Source: Aurantiochytrium sp. KH105
Lineage: Eukaryota > Sar > Bigyra > Thraustochytrida > Thraustochytriidae
NCBI GenBank assembly: GCA_003116975.1
Contig: BGKB01000158.1
Span: 62,001-126,000 of the forward strand
DNA: 64,000 nucleotides
Reading direction: 5' to 3'
Part shown: one piece after another, positions 8,883 to 19,702 of the stretch
Layout: each line of letters begins with the position of its first letter
Position numbering within the stretch: position 1 is the stretch's first letter
Notes under the pieces: generated by a model
Databases searched by the model: none
The model's input: only the letters and a program-made list of their open reading frames with translations
What the model was told of the DNA's origin: nothing
Program-made: the position numbers and the translations under genes

Positions 8883-10634
8883 ATGCTGGACGTTTTCATG
8901 ATCTTCTCCAAAAGCGGGCTCGTGCTCTTCAAGTACGAGCTCGCAACGCTCAAGGGCGACCCGGTGGACGCCCTGATCCGCACGGTGCTGCTAGAGAACA
9001 GGTCAACGACTGACACTGTCTTTAAGGTCGGCTCGTATGCGATCAAATGGAAGCTCGTCAACAAGTATGGCATCGTCTGTGTGGCCGTCTACCAGAGCTC
9101 CCTCGCGCTCACTTACGTCGACGACCTGCTCGAAAACGTCGCCACAGCCTTTCCACGCGCCTTCAAGGACGACATTGCTGACGCCACGGGCCCGCTCGAC
9201 TTTGGTACCAAGTTCGACACCCTTCTCTTCGAGGCCGAGGAGAACAGCCGCAGGTCAAACAGGCAGAACAGAGCAAAGAAACCTGCTGTCAAAACTTCGG
9301 GTCAGACCCCCGAAAACGACAATACCGACGATAACGACACGGGAGATGAGGCCGACGACGACGAATTTGCTCAATTCCGCTCCACGCGTCGTGGGGGCCC
9401 CCGCGGGTATCAAGGGCGCAAGAGCGGATCGCGCTCGCCAAAGTCTGGGGGAAAAGGTAGTGGCAATGCCACAAAGGCAAAACGCGCCTGGAACGAGAAA
9501 GAAGACATGACCGAGGAAGAGAGGATCGCTCTCGACGTGACTGGATCCAATGGCGCAAGCGCAGACGAAGTTGAGGCCGCGTACCTCCGCAAGGCAAAAG
9601 TTTACTTGCCCGACGAAGAGGGCGAAATGGCAGATCTCGACAAGGAGGCTGCCGAAGAGGACGGTAACGACGACGACGATGATGACGGCGGCTGGAACTT
9701 TGGGTCCTCGGCCGTTGGTAACTTTTTCCAGCGACTGACGGGACAAAAGCCGCTCACACGAGAAGACCTTTCGCTCCCTATCGAGACCATGCAAAAGCAG
9801 CTCCAGGCGCAGAACGTGTCCGCAGTGGCAGCTCGCGAGATTTGTGAAGCGGTCATGCAGGACTTGGAGGGCCAAAAGCTAGGAAGCATGACGCGCGGCG
9901 TGTCGACAGCTGTTCGCGAGTCGTGCGAAAAGGCGCTGCAGCGTCTGTTGGCACCCAAGCGTAGCATCGATGTTCTCCGCGAGGCGCGCGCCGCCAAGGC
10001 TGAGGGGCGGCCGTACACGATTGTCTTTATTGGAGTCAACGGCGTGGGCAAGTCCACGAGTCTCAGCAAGGTCTGCTATTACCTGAAAAACAACGGTCTC
10101 AAGGTCATGCTCTGTGCCTGTGACACCTTTCGATCTGGTGCCATTGAGCAGCTCAAGGTGCACTCCAAGAATCTTGGCGTTCCTGTCTTTGAGGCTGGCT
10201 ATAACAAGGACGCCGCTTCCGTGGCTGTCAATGGTATCAAGCAGGCGAAGGACACCGGCATGGACGTTGTTCTTATTGACACAGCTGGTCGCATGCAGAA
10301 CAACGAGCCGCTCATGCGCTCGCTCACCAAGCTTGTGGCCAAGACCAAGCCTGACCTTTGTGTCCAGGTTGTCGAAGCCCTTGCCGGCAACGATGCCACT
10401 GATCAGCTCGTGCACTTTGACAAGGCGCTCAAGGACTTTTCAGAAACCACCGTGCCTCGCACGATCGACGGCATGATCATGACAAAGTTTGACACCATTG
10501 GCGACAAGGTAGGAGGGGCCATCTCCCTGGTGCATGCCACCGGTCAGCCGATTATTTTCGTTGGCACGGGTCAAAAGTACACCAACATCAACAAACTCAA
10601 CGCCAAGAAAATTGTGCGCGTCCTGCTTCAGTAG
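8883..10634 (+). CDS. SRPRA: Signal recognition particle receptor subunit alpha
   Basis: 583 residues. The N-terminal SRX domain (MLDVFMIFSKSGLVLFKY, about 1-130), which binds the SR-beta GTPase, is followed by a long charged, disordered linker (about 130-300), as in other eukaryotic SR-alpha proteins. The NG domain starts near 300: G1 GVNGVGKSTSLSK (from residue 384), the DTFRSGAIEQL insertion-box region, G3 DTAGR (from 466), G4 TKFD (from 534) and the closing GTGQKYTNI element. It docks SRP-ribosome complexes at the ER and activates SRP54 GTPase reciprocally. Every expected motif is present, so the call is secure. It ends 110 bp from the stop of the convergent CPSF1 gene. Confidence 0.96.
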   Translation: MLDVFMIFSKSGLVLFKYELATLKGDPVDALIRTVLLENRSTTDTVFKVGSYAIKWKLVNKYGIVCVAVYQSSLALTYVDDLLENVATAFPRAFKDDIADATGPLDFGTKFDTLLFEAEENSRRSNRQNRAKKPAVKTSGQTPENDNTDDNDTGDEADDDEFAQFRSTRRGGPRGYQGRKSGSRSPKSGGKGSGNATKAKRAWNEKEDMTEEERIALDVTGSNGASADEVEAAYLRKAKVYLPDEEGEMADLDKEAAEEDGNDDDDDDGGWNFGSSAVGNFFQRLTGQKPLTREDLSLPIETMQKQLQAQNVSAVAAREICEAVMQDLEGQKLGSMTRGVSTAVRESCEKALQRLLAPKRSIDVLREARAAKAEGRPYTIVFIGVNGVGKSTSLSKVCYYLKNNGLKVMLCACDTFRSGAIEQLKVHSKNLGVPVFEAGYNKDAASVAVNGIKQAKDTGMDVVLIDTAGRMQNNEPLMRSLTKLVAKTKPDLCVQVVEALAGNDATDQLVHFDKALKDFSETTVPRTIDGMIMTKFDTIGDKVGGAISLVHATGQPIIFVGTGQKYTNINKLNAKKIVRVLLQ

Positions 10635-10744
10635 TCGACCGCATCCGATCGATTCCAATTAGGGTAGGGTAGTAGTCGTCAACACAAAAAATAAAAAAAG
10701 TTGTAAAATTCGTGGAAATCATCGCCCGACATAACAAGCTAGGC

Positions 10745-13700
10745 CTACAATGCGTACGAGAAGATTGCGCGGTCGATCTCAAAAAGATCTTGCAAAATGG
10801 TCTCCGGAGTCGTACCAATGAGACGCGCGAGCTGCCGCTGAGCGAGGGCGTCGAGGATTGGGAACTTGTAAAGCAGCGCACCATCGCAAATGTTTCTAGC
10901 GCGCTGTCTGCGCAGCGGCTCGTCATAGACGGCCAGGCGGAAGGCACGCGGATTGAGACCCGCGTTGCGCGGCACCAGCGCCGAGGTTGACATGGCCGCC
11001 TGCAACGCCAGCAAACGACGAAAAGTAGACTCGTGGCACGGAATAAGCGAACCAATTGCACCGTCGAGCGTGCCAAAGAGTGCAAGTGAGTGGTCGGGCG
11101 CGATTTGGAGACGGATCATGTGATTAATCGGTGCCCCCACATTGATTTCGCCCCGGTGGTCAAGGAAGCTCTTATTGTTGAACTGCTTGAGGTGAAGATT
11201 GCCGTTGTTGTCTGAAGCGACGATGCCGAGCTGGCGCTCGAGCTGCACAAAATCAGCCGCATACGTTTGCATAATCTGTGTGTCCTTGGCCAGCTGGCGA
11301 AATTCGCGCTCCTGTGTATGCCAATGAATGAACTGCACGGACTTGATCAGATCGCCGACCACAAGATAGTTCTTGATGCTGCGAATTGCAATAGCCGAAA
11401 AGGGAGTATCCACGAAGGAACGAGCCACAAATGTCGCCTGATTTGGGTCGTAATAAAAGATGCGCAGACTGCAAGGCGATGAGCCGAACGAGCACACGAG
11501 ATGACCATCAACGCTGCACACCGAGGTGACGGGTCCACGGATGTGTCGGCTCTCAATCTTGTTCCACAACTTGATTCGCTTCTTTTCCACCTCAAAAACC
11601 AGCACACGGCCTTTACAGCCAGCATCTTCGCCGTCTGGGCCGACAAATCCCGTGCCAACAGCGCAAAATTTGACATTCTTGGCGAAGGTGGCGCTTTGCG
11701 GCGACACATCAATCGTCACGCACGTTGCATTGATGCCCTTCTCGTAACGCTGCAATGTGTACTGGTCCAAAATGCGCAGCGTATCGGCGCAGAGCAGGCG
11801 AATGGATGATCGCGCACGAACCGCTAAATGCTGCTCCTCGGAGGGGTCATCCTCGTGGCAGAGCAAAAAGTGCGCACGCGAGCGCGGATCGTACTCAACC
11901 TTGGACACTGATGCTTGCAGAGGGACCTCGACCATGGGCAAGCTGCCTCCGTGGTCGACCCGCATGTGACGCAGCAGCTTGAAGCCCGCGTAGGCCATGA
12001 ATCGGGGCAGGCTGTCGCCGCTACCTGTGCGTGTCGACCCGCGCGTTGACGCGAGCATGAGCAGGCGGCCGCGGTTCACGGCCATGCTGTGCACAAGGTA
12101 GGCGTCTGTGTCAATGCGGAGTACAGAAATGGATCCCCGTGCGCCAACGACGCATGTCGAGGTGCCGAGGTTGGAGAACAAAAGAAAGCCGCAGAAGCCG
12201 TTCAGGTAGTCGAACGGGATGAGGCGGAGATGCGGACGTCGCATCGTGCGTCGAGTCTTGAGGCCTCCCGCACCCTCGCCGGCGACGTCTCGTCGTTCGC
12301 GCTTTTCGCCTACTTCGGCGGCTGGGTCTTCTACCTCCTCGAGCGGTTCCTTTTCCATATCCGCATCCTCCTCCTCCTCTTCACGCTGCTGCTGCTGTTG
12401 CTGCTGTTGCTGCTGCTGTTGTTGCTGTTGCTGTTGCTGCTGCCGAGATCGTTGGGAGATATTACGGTCGAGTCGGGTGATGACATCGTGCTGAACTCGA
12501 TGAAGACGATGCCAGTCGCCGTGCACCTTATAGAGTAAGAGATCGCCCGTTTGAAGTGCCAAGGCAAGGCAAAGCACAGGAGCGACCTTGTGGGCCGATG
12601 AATGCGGATCGGGGTCGACGCGGCCCACACGCGCCACGCAGAGACTGCTGACTCGTAGTTTTGCGAGAAGACCTTGGTGAGGCTCTAATGGCACAGATGG
12701 ACTCACATTATCCACGGTGGACTCGCCCACAGCGAGTGCATGACTTGACCGAAACTTGAGTACACCCTTGGCGATGTTGAAGAGCTCAAAGGCGCCAGCG
12801 CCCTTCTCGGACACTCCGCCGCGCACAAGGGCGCACATGAGTTGATCGCGATCGTCCTTGTAAAGAAAACCCGACACCACAGGAGCATCGGCGCTTCCCC
12901 CTTGATCGAAGTCGAAGGCCACCTCGGTGATTGTCGCAGGAGGGTGACCTTTTCTTGGTTTCCGATCGCGTGAAATGCGAAAGAGGATTGGCCGGCGGTC
13001 GCGTGTAAAGACGAGCACGTAGTCGTCGCATGCAAAGGCAGCGCGTATCTGGACCTCGTGCGAGGTCAAAGACTTGAGGGGTAACGCTCGTTCAAGCACA
13101 TAGAGGCCGTCAGGTGTGGCGCGCACAATCCAGTTTGCGTGTGCGGCGACCAAGAGAGTGGCCTGCTTGATTGTCTCGAAGGGTTCCGTGTCGTCTGAAG
13201 TGAGCATTGTCGTTTGAAACACACGATTGTCGCCAATGCAGCGATAGGCACTGAGACCATGCGCTGCGCTGGTAGCAAGCACGACTGATTCGGCACGATT
13301 ATCGTAGAGGTCAAACGCGAACATGTTCTGGCACGGTTCCTCAAGTTGGATGTCTTCGAGCAAGTCCACGTGCGCATCAAGACGCAGCCCAGGACAGAGC
13401 ACGCGGACGCCGCCATCGCGACCTCTTCCCGCCGTCGCAAAGATCTCCTTTGGTTTGCGGCGCTCCTTCTCCGCGTTGGTTACCTCTTGCAGCATGCGCG
13501 CTGCCTTAGAATGTTTGCCTTCCTTTTGCATTTTGGCAGCGATCTCCTTGGCGCGACGGACTTCTACGTCGTCGGCGCGAATCTCTGACACGGTGAGCCC
13601 GCCCACGGGCCCGCCTACGGGAAGCGCGTCCACGGCAAGGAGACGCAGCGCCGTGAAAGACTGGTACGGTTCTGGATTGCCACGATCGCTGGCATCAGGC

Positions 13701-15283
13701 CCAGCAAGCGAAGTTTGCCCGCCCTCCGTGGACCGCAACGCCATGGCCATCGATGATGAAGATGACAACAGAGCAGACGACGAGGAAGTAGAAGAAGAAG
13801 AAGAAGAATGGTCTGCACCCAAAGGTCCCTTGGCTGTCTCGAGAGCATTGGACTCCAAGGAGGAGGTAACAGGCTCGTACAATTCACGCTCCTCAGGATC
13901 GTCGACTAGTGCGCCGAGAAGGCCCGATTCCCCACGAGACGTGAGGAAAAGGCGAAACGACATGAGCACCGAGTCGGCGACGCGGGAACCAAAAAAGATG
14001 TGCCCATCTCCAAGAAGACACATACTCGAGCACTGGTTGGAGAGCGCACGATAAGGAAGCGTGAGCGAGTCGGGGCCAACGTCAAGAAGCACGAGCTGAC
14101 CGTAGTGCAGGGACATCAGGAGACGATGGTCGTCTAGCCAGACATAGCGCACTCCCTCGAGCGAGATCTCGAGCGGAGCACGATCGCTTGGCAACAGATC
14201 GATATCTGCTGTCGTGCGAGAAAATCCGTTCAGCTCGAGAACACGCTTGACCGATCCGCCAACAATGTGATGAATCGCATTCTGCGAGAGCACGAGAGCA
14301 TCACCCGTGGCGGTTGGCACAACCGCAAGAGCATCATGCGGGAGGCGCTTGACATTCCAGACAACGCTCACGTCTTCTTTACTAATGGTGATGGCCGTGA
14401 GCTGGGAGGTCCATCGGCCTACAACAAGGCGGCCTGTTCCCGTGCGAATGGGCCCAGCATGGAGAATGGCCAGCACGGGAAGACCGCGTTGATCGCGCAA
14501 AAACGCAGTATGCATGACCGATCCGCAGGGGATGCCAAGCTTGACGAGATCGATAAGAAAACATCCAGAAGGCATCTCCCACACGTCTTCGGCATCAATG
14601 GCGACCCGACGCACAGCACGCGCGAGACGGATTCCTGCTGCTTCCTCTTCCACCAAGAGATCCTCCTCCTCATCGGTACTGGCACCCATTCGCTGCTTCA
14701 GGGTCTGAAAGGGCATCACAGCGAGTTGGAAACCATTCAGATACATGATTGCGCAGCGGTTGAGAGGGTCGACCTCTGCGTATGCGCGCGAACCATAGCC
14801 GTGAATGCGAAAGTTTCCTGGAGAGTCTGCACGGAGATTCGAGCCGAGAGCTTCGCCTTCGAAATTGTAAAGCGCTACAGTACGGAGCTTGTGTGGTCCA
14901 AGATCGTCGCTCCAGCCCACGAGGCTTGCGCGTCCAGTGCCAAAGGTGAGCAGCAGGAGATCCAGCTCACCTGGTTTGCTCGCACAGATGGTGTTGACGC
15001 TTTCGAGGCGGCCATAGAGCTCAAAGCTACCGCACAGCCGAAGCGCACCTCGATCTGCGCTCTTCGTCGCCGCTGTACTCGCTGCTGCAGTCGGCGCGAC
15101 GGCAGCGGTGGCAGCGCCGTCGTCCTCGTCTCCGTTGTCCTCGTCGACATCGACAAGGTCGAACACGTGCAGCTCGCGGCCCCGCCCGACCACGAGCTGC
15201 GGTCTCTCGACCTGCGTGAAGCGCGCCTCCACGCACAGGTCGATCGTGCCGGAGACGCTGAGCTCGCGCAGACACGCGAACAT
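10745..15283 (-). CDS. CPSF1: Cleavage and polyadenylation specificity factor subunit 1 (CPSF160)
   Basis: 1512 residues from the ATG at 15283. The frame stays open to 15487, but the extra 68 codons are an A-rich, low-complexity stretch and Met69 (MFACLRELSVSGTIDLCVE) fits the family N-terminus, so 15283 is preferred. The protein has the three-propeller DDB1/SF3b130/CPSF160 architecture: an MMS1-type N-terminal propeller, a middle propeller and the C-terminal CPSF_A region (about 1020-1460, with FDYLNGFCGFLLFSNLG and GRVLVFEVEKK). In CPSF it binds CPSF30 and WDR33 and scaffolds AAUAAA recognition in mRNA 3'-end formation. A 19-residue polyglutamine tract followed by poly-Glu sits just ahead of CPSF_A. 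A TAGGCCTA octamer overlaps the stop codon. Confidence 0.9.
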   Translation of the reverse strand: MFACLRELSVSGTIDLCVEARFTQVERPQLVVGRGRELHVFDLVDVDEDNGDEDDGAATAAVAPTAAASTAATKSADRGALRLCGSFELYGRLESVNTICASKPGELDLLLLTFGTGRASLVGWSDDLGPHKLRTVALYNFEGEALGSNLRADSPGNFRIHGYGSRAYAEVDPLNRCAIMYLNGFQLAVMPFQTLKQRMGASTDEEEDLLVEEEAAGIRLARAVRRVAIDAEDVWEMPSGCFLIDLVKLGIPCGSVMHTAFLRDQRGLPVLAILHAGPIRTGTGRLVVGRWTSQLTAITISKEDVSVVWNVKRLPHDALAVVPTATGDALVLSQNAIHHIVGGSVKRVLELNGFSRTTADIDLLPSDRAPLEISLEGVRYVWLDDHRLLMSLHYGQLVLLDVGPDSLTLPYRALSNQCSSMCLLGDGHIFFGSRVADSVLMSFRLFLTSRGESGLLGALVDDPEERELYEPVTSSLESNALETAKGPLGADHSSSSSSTSSSSALLSSSSSMAMALRSTEGGQTSLAGPDASDRGNPEPYQSFTALRLLAVDALPVGGPVGGLTVSEIRADDVEVRRAKEIAAKMQKEGKHSKAARMLQEVTNAEKERRKPKEIFATAGRGRDGGVRVLCPGLRLDAHVDLLEDIQLEEPCQNMFAFDLYDNRAESVVLATSAAHGLSAYRCIGDNRVFQTTMLTSDDTEPFETIKQATLLVAAHANWIVRATPDGLYVLERALPLKSLTSHEVQIRAAFACDDYVLVFTRDRRPILFRISRDRKPRKGHPPATITEVAFDFDQGGSADAPVVSGFLYKDDRDQLMCALVRGGVSEKGAGAFELFNIAKGVLKFRSSHALAVGESTVDNVSPSVPLEPHQGLLAKLRVSSLCVARVGRVDPDPHSSAHKVAPVLCLALALQTGDLLLYKVHGDWHRLHRVQHDVITRLDRNISQRSRQQQQQQQQQQQQQQQQQQQREEEEEDADMEKEPLEEVEDPAAEVGEKRERRDVAGEGAGGLKTRRTMRRPHLRLIPFDYLNGFCGFLLFSNLGTSTCVVGARGSISVLRIDTDAYLVHSMAVNRGRLLMLASTRGSTRTGSGDSLPRFMAYAGFKLLRHMRVDHGGSLPMVEVPLQASVSKVEYDPRSRAHFLLCHEDDPSEEQHLAVRARSSIRLLCADTLRILDQYTLQRYEKGINATCVTIDVSPQSATFAKNVKFCAVGTGFVGPDGEDAGCKGRVLVFEVEKKRIKLWNKIESRHIRGPVTSVCSVDGHLVCSFGSSPCSLRIFYYDPNQATFVARSFVDTPFSAIAIRSIKNYLVVGDLIKSVQFIHWHTQEREFRQLAKDTQIMQTYAADFVQLERQLGIVASDNNGNLHLKQFNNKSFLDHRGEINVGAPINHMIRLQIAPDHSLALFGTLDGAIGSLIPCHESTFRRLLALQAAMSTSALVPRNAGLNPRAFRLAVYDEPLRRQRARNICDGALLYKFPILDALAQRQLARLIGTTPETILQDLFEIDRAIFSYAL
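12384..12440. repeat. CTG/TTG trinucleotide repeat encoding 19 Gln in CPSF1
   Basis: Nineteen consecutive CTG or TTG triplets on the plus strand read CAG/CAA in the CPSF1 frame. The mix of both glutamine codons indicates an old, interrupted repeat rather than a fresh expansion. It falls in the linker before the CPSF_A region. Confidence 0.95.
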
Positions 15284-16125
15284 CCTAGCTCCGTCAGCGC
15301 TGCTGCGCTCACCGTTGTTCTTTTTAGCTTTTGGTTGGATTGGGCCAGGACCAGAGGCAGGGGCAAGCGGAAAAAAAAAAACTGTGCCAAGAAAAAAGAA
15401 AAAAGATCGTTTGCTAGATGGTGATGCCGTGCTGTCCGTGACAGAGCGTTGGGTGATCAGGCCTAGTAAAGTGAACGTGGTTGGCAAGGGGTATTTGCAC
15501 GGGGCAATCTTTGCATTTTACTAGATATCACGAATGAAAGACGTGTGTCTGACAAATTTCCGTCTGAGATACTAGCAGTCAAAAACACCGGAGAGACTTT
15601 TCTGATTCCGGGAAAAAACCAAGCCTTGCGATTCTTCCCTGGGCATCATCATCATCACCACGCACTTTACTTTTTAGAATTTTGAATTTGAAGAGTATAG
15701 GCCTACCGTACACCATGGTACGTATCATCACTTTATATTTTTTATTTTTTGGTTGGGGTAATCAGAGAATGTATAAGGCCAAGGTGACCCGGGACCCGGA
15801 GACTTTGGCTCGCTCGCTGTGAGCAGATATGAGCAGCTGCGAGCCTGACATGACTTGTGCAAGGCAGAAAAGGTGTCCGCGCGCACGCATTGCAGGGACG
15901 CTGCAAAAAGAGAAAAAAAACTTGCAATAACTGCATGAGACCGAGGCATCGCGAGACGACCGACCAGTTCCAAGTACGAACGATCGGATCTTGTAACCTC
16001 GGCACAGTTCCATTGCAGTCCACAACCCTGAGGCGTGCACATACACACTCGCTCAAGGACGTGCGTCCCACGCACGGGAGGGAGTGTTGACGCATGAAGC
16101 GCGCAATGAGAAAGAGAAAGAGCGC
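15284..16125. other. CPSF1 upstream region and ABCE1 3' flank
   Basis: 840 bases between two minus-strand genes. An A-rich part at 15368-15405 probably belongs to the CPSF1 5' untranslated region. Two AGGCCTA motifs occur at 15459 and 15699 (the second is the full TAGGCCTA). A short CAT repeat lies near 15645. Frames of 90-117 codons overlap each other on the minus strand but show no family features and are not called. Confidence 0.5.
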
Positions 16126-18003
16126 TTAGTCGGAGACGTGGAAGTAAGTTCCAGCCTTCTTCTGCTGCGTGTCCATCTGCGAGCCGCCCTTGTTAATACG
16201 CGGGCGGTGGGACTCGTCATCACGGCGAAAGGTAATGTCGAGTTGCTTCAAGAACTGGTTCATGCCCTCGAGAAGAGACTTGGGCGGCGTGGCCGTGCAC
16301 TCAACACCGGGCGTACCTGTGTAGACAATGACGCGATCGGCAAGGTAGGTGCTCATGACAAAGTCGTGCTCGACAATAAAGGCAGAGCGCTTGGAGCTAA
16401 TGACAAACCTGCGAATAACCTTTGCGGCGACAATACGCTGCGAAGAGTCAAGGTAGGCCGAGGGCTCGTCAATGAGGTAGACGTTGCCGGGCGTACCGAG
16501 CGCGAGGACAATGGCGACGCGCTGAAGCTCACCGCCCGAGAGCTGCTGCAGCGGCTGATCGAGAAGCTCCTCAATCATCATCGGCTTGACGACCTCAGTC
16601 TGGAAGGTCGGGTGACCAAAGGCAGCCTTGATCTTCTTCATGAGGAGGGCACGTACAGGAACGTTGAGCTTGGGGCTAATCTTCTGTGGTTTGTAAGAGA
16701 TCGCGAGCTGCGGCACAGCGGGGTTCTCCTCGCCCTCTTCCTCGCCATCCGGGCGAAGCAGACCGGCAATCATACGAACAAGAGTGGTCTTGCCGCAACC
16801 GTTCTCACCAAGGAGAACAATGATCTGGGACTCGCTAAAGCCGCCGGCAGAGACGTTGAGCTTGAAAACCTGCTCGTTCGTCTTGCGCGCGTAAAGCGTC
16901 TTGGACATGGCGCGGTACTTGTGCGTCATGTCCTCCTTCTCGTAGCCAATCTCGCGCTCGTCGAGGCCCTGGGCCACCTTGAAGGAGAGCGCCGAGTCGC
17001 GGAAACGAAGGTTCTCGGTGGGCAAAAAGCCAGCGAGGAAAATGTTGATGCCATCGCGCACGTTGAAGGGCATGGTAACCACACCGTAGGCGCCGGGCGT
17101 GCCATAGAGGCAGCAGATAAAGTCGCTCATGTAATCGAGAATGGCGAGATCGTGCTCAATGACAGTGACAAAGGTGCCCTCACCAACATCGGTGAGCGAG
17201 CGGATGGTGCGCGCAGCGTTGAGGCGCTGGCGAATGTCCAGGTAACTGGACGGCTCATCGATGAGGTAGGCGTCAGCGCGCTGCACGCAGACAATGCAAA
17301 TCGCAAAGCGCTGGAGCTCACCACCGGAGAGCACATCAACATTGCGGTCGAGAACGTGGTCGAGATCGAGCGTCTTGGTGAGCTCCTTCATGACCTCTTC
17401 GCCGCGGTCGGCCTTGGACTTGAGCAACGTCGAGACCTTGCCCTTGGCCACTGCGCTGATCTTGTCGACCCACTGGATCTTGACAATGGCCTTGAGGTCA
17501 TCCTGCAGGATCTTGGTGAAATAGTTCTGGAGCTCGCTGCCACGGTACATGAGAAGGATCTCCTCCCAGTCAGGGGGGTCATCGTAGCGACCGAGGTTGG
17601 GCTTGAGCTTGCCGGCAAGAATTTTGACGGCAGTGGACTTGCCAATACCGTTCGTACCGACGAGGCCAAGGACCTGGCTGGGACGCGGCATGGGAAGGCG
17701 ATGGAGCTTGAACGAGTTGGGGCCATAGCGATGAGTGGTTTCCTTCTCGAGGTTCTTGGGGAGGTTGATAATCTGAATCGCCTTGAAGGGGCACCGCTTC
17801 ACGCAGATACCGCAACCGATGCAGAGCACCTCGGAGAGGTTGGCAACCTTCGAGTTGGGCGCGACCTCAATACAGGCCTTGCCCATACGGTTCACAGGGC
17901 AAAAGCTCTTGCATTCTTGCTGGCACTTGCGAGGCTTGCACTTTTCCGACTCAACGATGGCCACGCGGGTCAGCTTTTCATCCTTGTCCTTCTTGGGCGC
18001 CAT
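16126..18003 (-). CDS. ABCE1: ABCE1/Rli1, ribosome-recycling ABC ATPase
   Basis: 625 residues. The N-terminal 80 residues carry the two [4Fe-4S] cluster motifs (cysteines in [16 protein letters not shown] and [12 protein letters not shown]). Two ABC nucleotide-binding domains follow: Walker [10 protein letters not shown] at 116-124, first signature [11 protein letters not shown], second Walker [10 protein letters not shown] and second signature [11 protein letters not shown], each followed by [10 protein letters not shown] or [10 protein letters not shown]. It splits post-termination ribosomes with eRF1 or Pelota and also acts in initiation. The [14 protein letters not shown] start and full length leave no doubt. 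The strongly patterned antisense frame over the same interval is a shadow. A divergent gene starts 684 bp upstream. Confidence 0.97.
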   Translation of the reverse strand: MAPKKDKDEKLTRVAIVESEKCKPRKCQQECKSFCPVNRMGKACIEVAPNSKVANLSEVLCIGCGICVKRCPFKAIQIINLPKNLEKETTHRYGPNSFKLHRLPMPRPSQVLGLVGTNGIGKSTAVKILAGKLKPNLGRYDDPPDWEEILLMYRGSELQNYFTKILQDDLKAIVKIQWVDKISAVAKGKVSTLLKSKADRGEEVMKELTKTLDLDHVLDRNVDVLSGGELQRFAICIVCVQRADAYLIDEPSSYLDIRQRLNAARTIRSLTDVGEGTFVTVIEHDLAILDYMSDFICCLYGTPGAYGVVTMPFNVRDGINIFLAGFLPTENLRFRDSALSFKVAQGLDEREIGYEKEDMTHKYRAMSKTLYARKTNEQVFKLNVSAGGFSESQIIVLLGENGCGKTTLVRMIAGLLRPDGEEEGEENPAVPQLAISYKPQKISPKLNVPVRALLMKKIKAAFGHPTFQTEVVKPMMIEELLDQPLQQLSGGELQRVAIVLALGTPGNVYLIDEPSAYLDSSQRIVAAKVIRRFVISSKRSAFIVEHDFVMSTYLADRVIVYTGTPGVECTATPPKSLLEGMNQFLKQLDITFRRDDESHRPRINKGGSQMDTQQKKAGTYFHVSD

Positions 18004-18687
18004 CTTCTTTCCTTACTGCTGCGCGCGAAGGATAGATGGATAGAATGGCAAGCAAAAGCACGACAAGAAAAGGCCCACCAACGAAGATCTCCCTCCTCCT
18101 GCACGTCGCTCGCTGTCCGCTCACGCGCGGAGACGGGCGCGGGCGGGCGGTCTGCGGGTGCGCGGGCGGGCTGCGGCAAGTGGGTCGCTGAGGCGGCCGT
18201 CGGGGCCGCGTCCGGGGCGCGACACGCGGAGGACGCTCGTGAAGGATTGGCGCTCTGCTTCGGCCGCCTCTAATTCGGCACGCGGCCGCGTCGCCTCGCG
18301 CCCCCAACGTAGACACCAACGTTCACAATGATCCATCAAGCCCGACCCTTGTCGACGTGCCCCGCCCGCCCTGGTCGGGCCGTCCTAGCAGTAGGGAGTA
18401 GCAGTCCCGAGTGAGGCGCTGCAGGCTCGCGTCGCTTGGCCTCGCGCGAGCCAACCCGCGAGCGGAGGCCGGCCGCAGCGAGCGCGAAGGCGCGTTCGCG
18501 TGCGTGCGACGGGAGGTTCGAGGCGTGCTTGTCTTTTGAGCAGGCTCGCATCGCCAAGGACTGGCTCGGAGGTGGAGGCTGCTTTACTTGCCGTCTCGCT
18601 GGGCCAACGCGAGTCGAGTCCCGGGGTGGGGAGGCGCGGGATACATATACTCTGCTGGAGCGAGGAGATACGCACAAAAGACCCATC
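18004..18687. promoter_or_regulatory. Divergent upstream region of ABCE1 and a four-helix membrane protein gene
   Basis: 684 GC-rich bases. A TATA-like ATACATATAC lies at 18641-18650, about 40 bases before the plus-strand ATG at 18688, and is the best core-promoter candidate in the window. The upstream open extension of the plus frame (18436-18687) is Arg-rich and probably untranslated. Nothing else was recognised. Confidence 0.5.
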
Positions 18688-19347
18688 ATGATGGCTGCGG
18701 CGGCAGGAGTCGGGGTCACTTCGGGGCTGTTTGTGCTCTGCGCGTCAGCTTTGGCGGCGCTCGTAACGAAATGGATCAGTGATCGAGACTCCAAAGATGC
18801 ATCGACTGTCCAACTCGCCAATTCCATCGCAACAGCATTCAACGTCGGTATTGGGGCTTGCTTCCTCGCATACGTTTTCTATGTGCACATCTCGTTAATG
18901 AGCGAGAATGCTAGTCTTTGGCGTAAAGGGATTGCAGCAGACACTTCGCCGCCGCCCTTGGCTTCAGAACGCATTGACGAGGAAAACCAGCTGCTACGCG
19001 ACGCACAACGGGAGCAACAGACGATTGAATTTGCCAACAAACTTCGTCTTGCCCGTCATCTCACCATGGCCTCTGCAATATATCTCCTGGTGTCGTCATG
19101 GCTTACCGTTAGTGCATTATTGCACAAATTATCCCTTGCCCTGGCCCTTTTGGCTGGCCTCGTATTGATCATGCCTCTCGGCTTGAGCGTCAAGGCGTGG
19201 TGTGTGCACACAGGTCGCGATACAGCCACAGCTCCGGAGCTGCAGCCGATTTTACAACGTCAGCAGGATCGTCAGGATACGGCTCATCAAGTACAGCGAC
19301 CCATAGTTCTCGAGGGTTACGAGGATTCGAACACTGCAGTTCTCTAG
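18688..19347 (+). CDS. Four-helix transmembrane protein of unknown function
   Basis: 219 residues from the ATG at 18688 (a second ATG follows directly). The frame is open from 18436, but that extension is Arg-rich and non-hydrophobic, and the first transmembrane helix begins just after this ATG. Four hydrophobic segments are visible: about 10-30, 48-74, 125-150 and 153-175, paired as two hairpins with a polar loop (about 75-120: DEENQLLRDAQREQQTIEF) between them. The tail is hydrophilic and Gln-rich. No family was recognised. The layout resembles small four-span proteins of internal membranes, but no function can be assigned. Confidence 0.7.
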   Translation: MMAAAAGVGVTSGLFVLCASALAALVTKWISDRDSKDASTVQLANSIATAFNVGIGACFLAYVFYVHISLMSENASLWRKGIAADTSPPPLASERIDEENQLLRDAQREQQTIEFANKLRLARHLTMASAIYLLVSSWLTVSALLHKLSLALALLAGLVLIMPLGLSVKAWCVHTGRDTATAPELQPILQRQQDRQDTAHQVQRPIVLEGYEDSNTAVL

Positions 19348-19702
19348 CTTTTGAATTATAGCATAATTATACTGACTTCGGACACTCTGCTGACGAAACG
19401 AATTGTAAGTTCAGACCTCATCGTCAACTCTTGTCCTCACTCCCAGTCAAGAGCTTTCGAAGAAGATCCGAGGTTTTTATATAGATGTTTGAGCGGTTTT
19501 GAGTCGTTTTGCGAGCAGAGCAAGCAAAACGAAAATGCAATGAAAGATTGCAGGGAGCACTAACGAGGTTGCCACCGAACCGTTCGGCCGGCTCTGTATA
19601 CCTTACCACTGCGACAGCGACTCTGCCGGCCTACCTACCTGCCTGTCGCCCTGCCTACCTGCCTGCCGCCCTGCCAGCTCCTCTTGCAACGAGAGCAGGT
19701 TG
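19348..19702. other. Intergenic, with degenerate CCTG repeat and a TATA-like run
   Basis: It holds the 3' flank of the four-helix gene (AT-rich, 19348-19410), a TTTTTATATAG run near 19474-19484, and a degenerate CCTAC/CCTGC array at about 19629-19677 directly before the MFS transporter start. No gene seen. Confidence 0.5.

Noticed and set aside
14267-15424. 385-codon plus-strand frame
   Set aside because: Antisense of the CPSF1 N-terminal region; no family character.
15284-15487. 68-codon N-terminal extension of CPSF1
   Set aside because: A-rich low-complexity sequence; the downstream Met fits the conserved N-terminus.
16084-18273. 729-codon plus-strand frame
   Set aside because: It is the antisense shadow of ABCE1, whose minus-strand product has every family motif.
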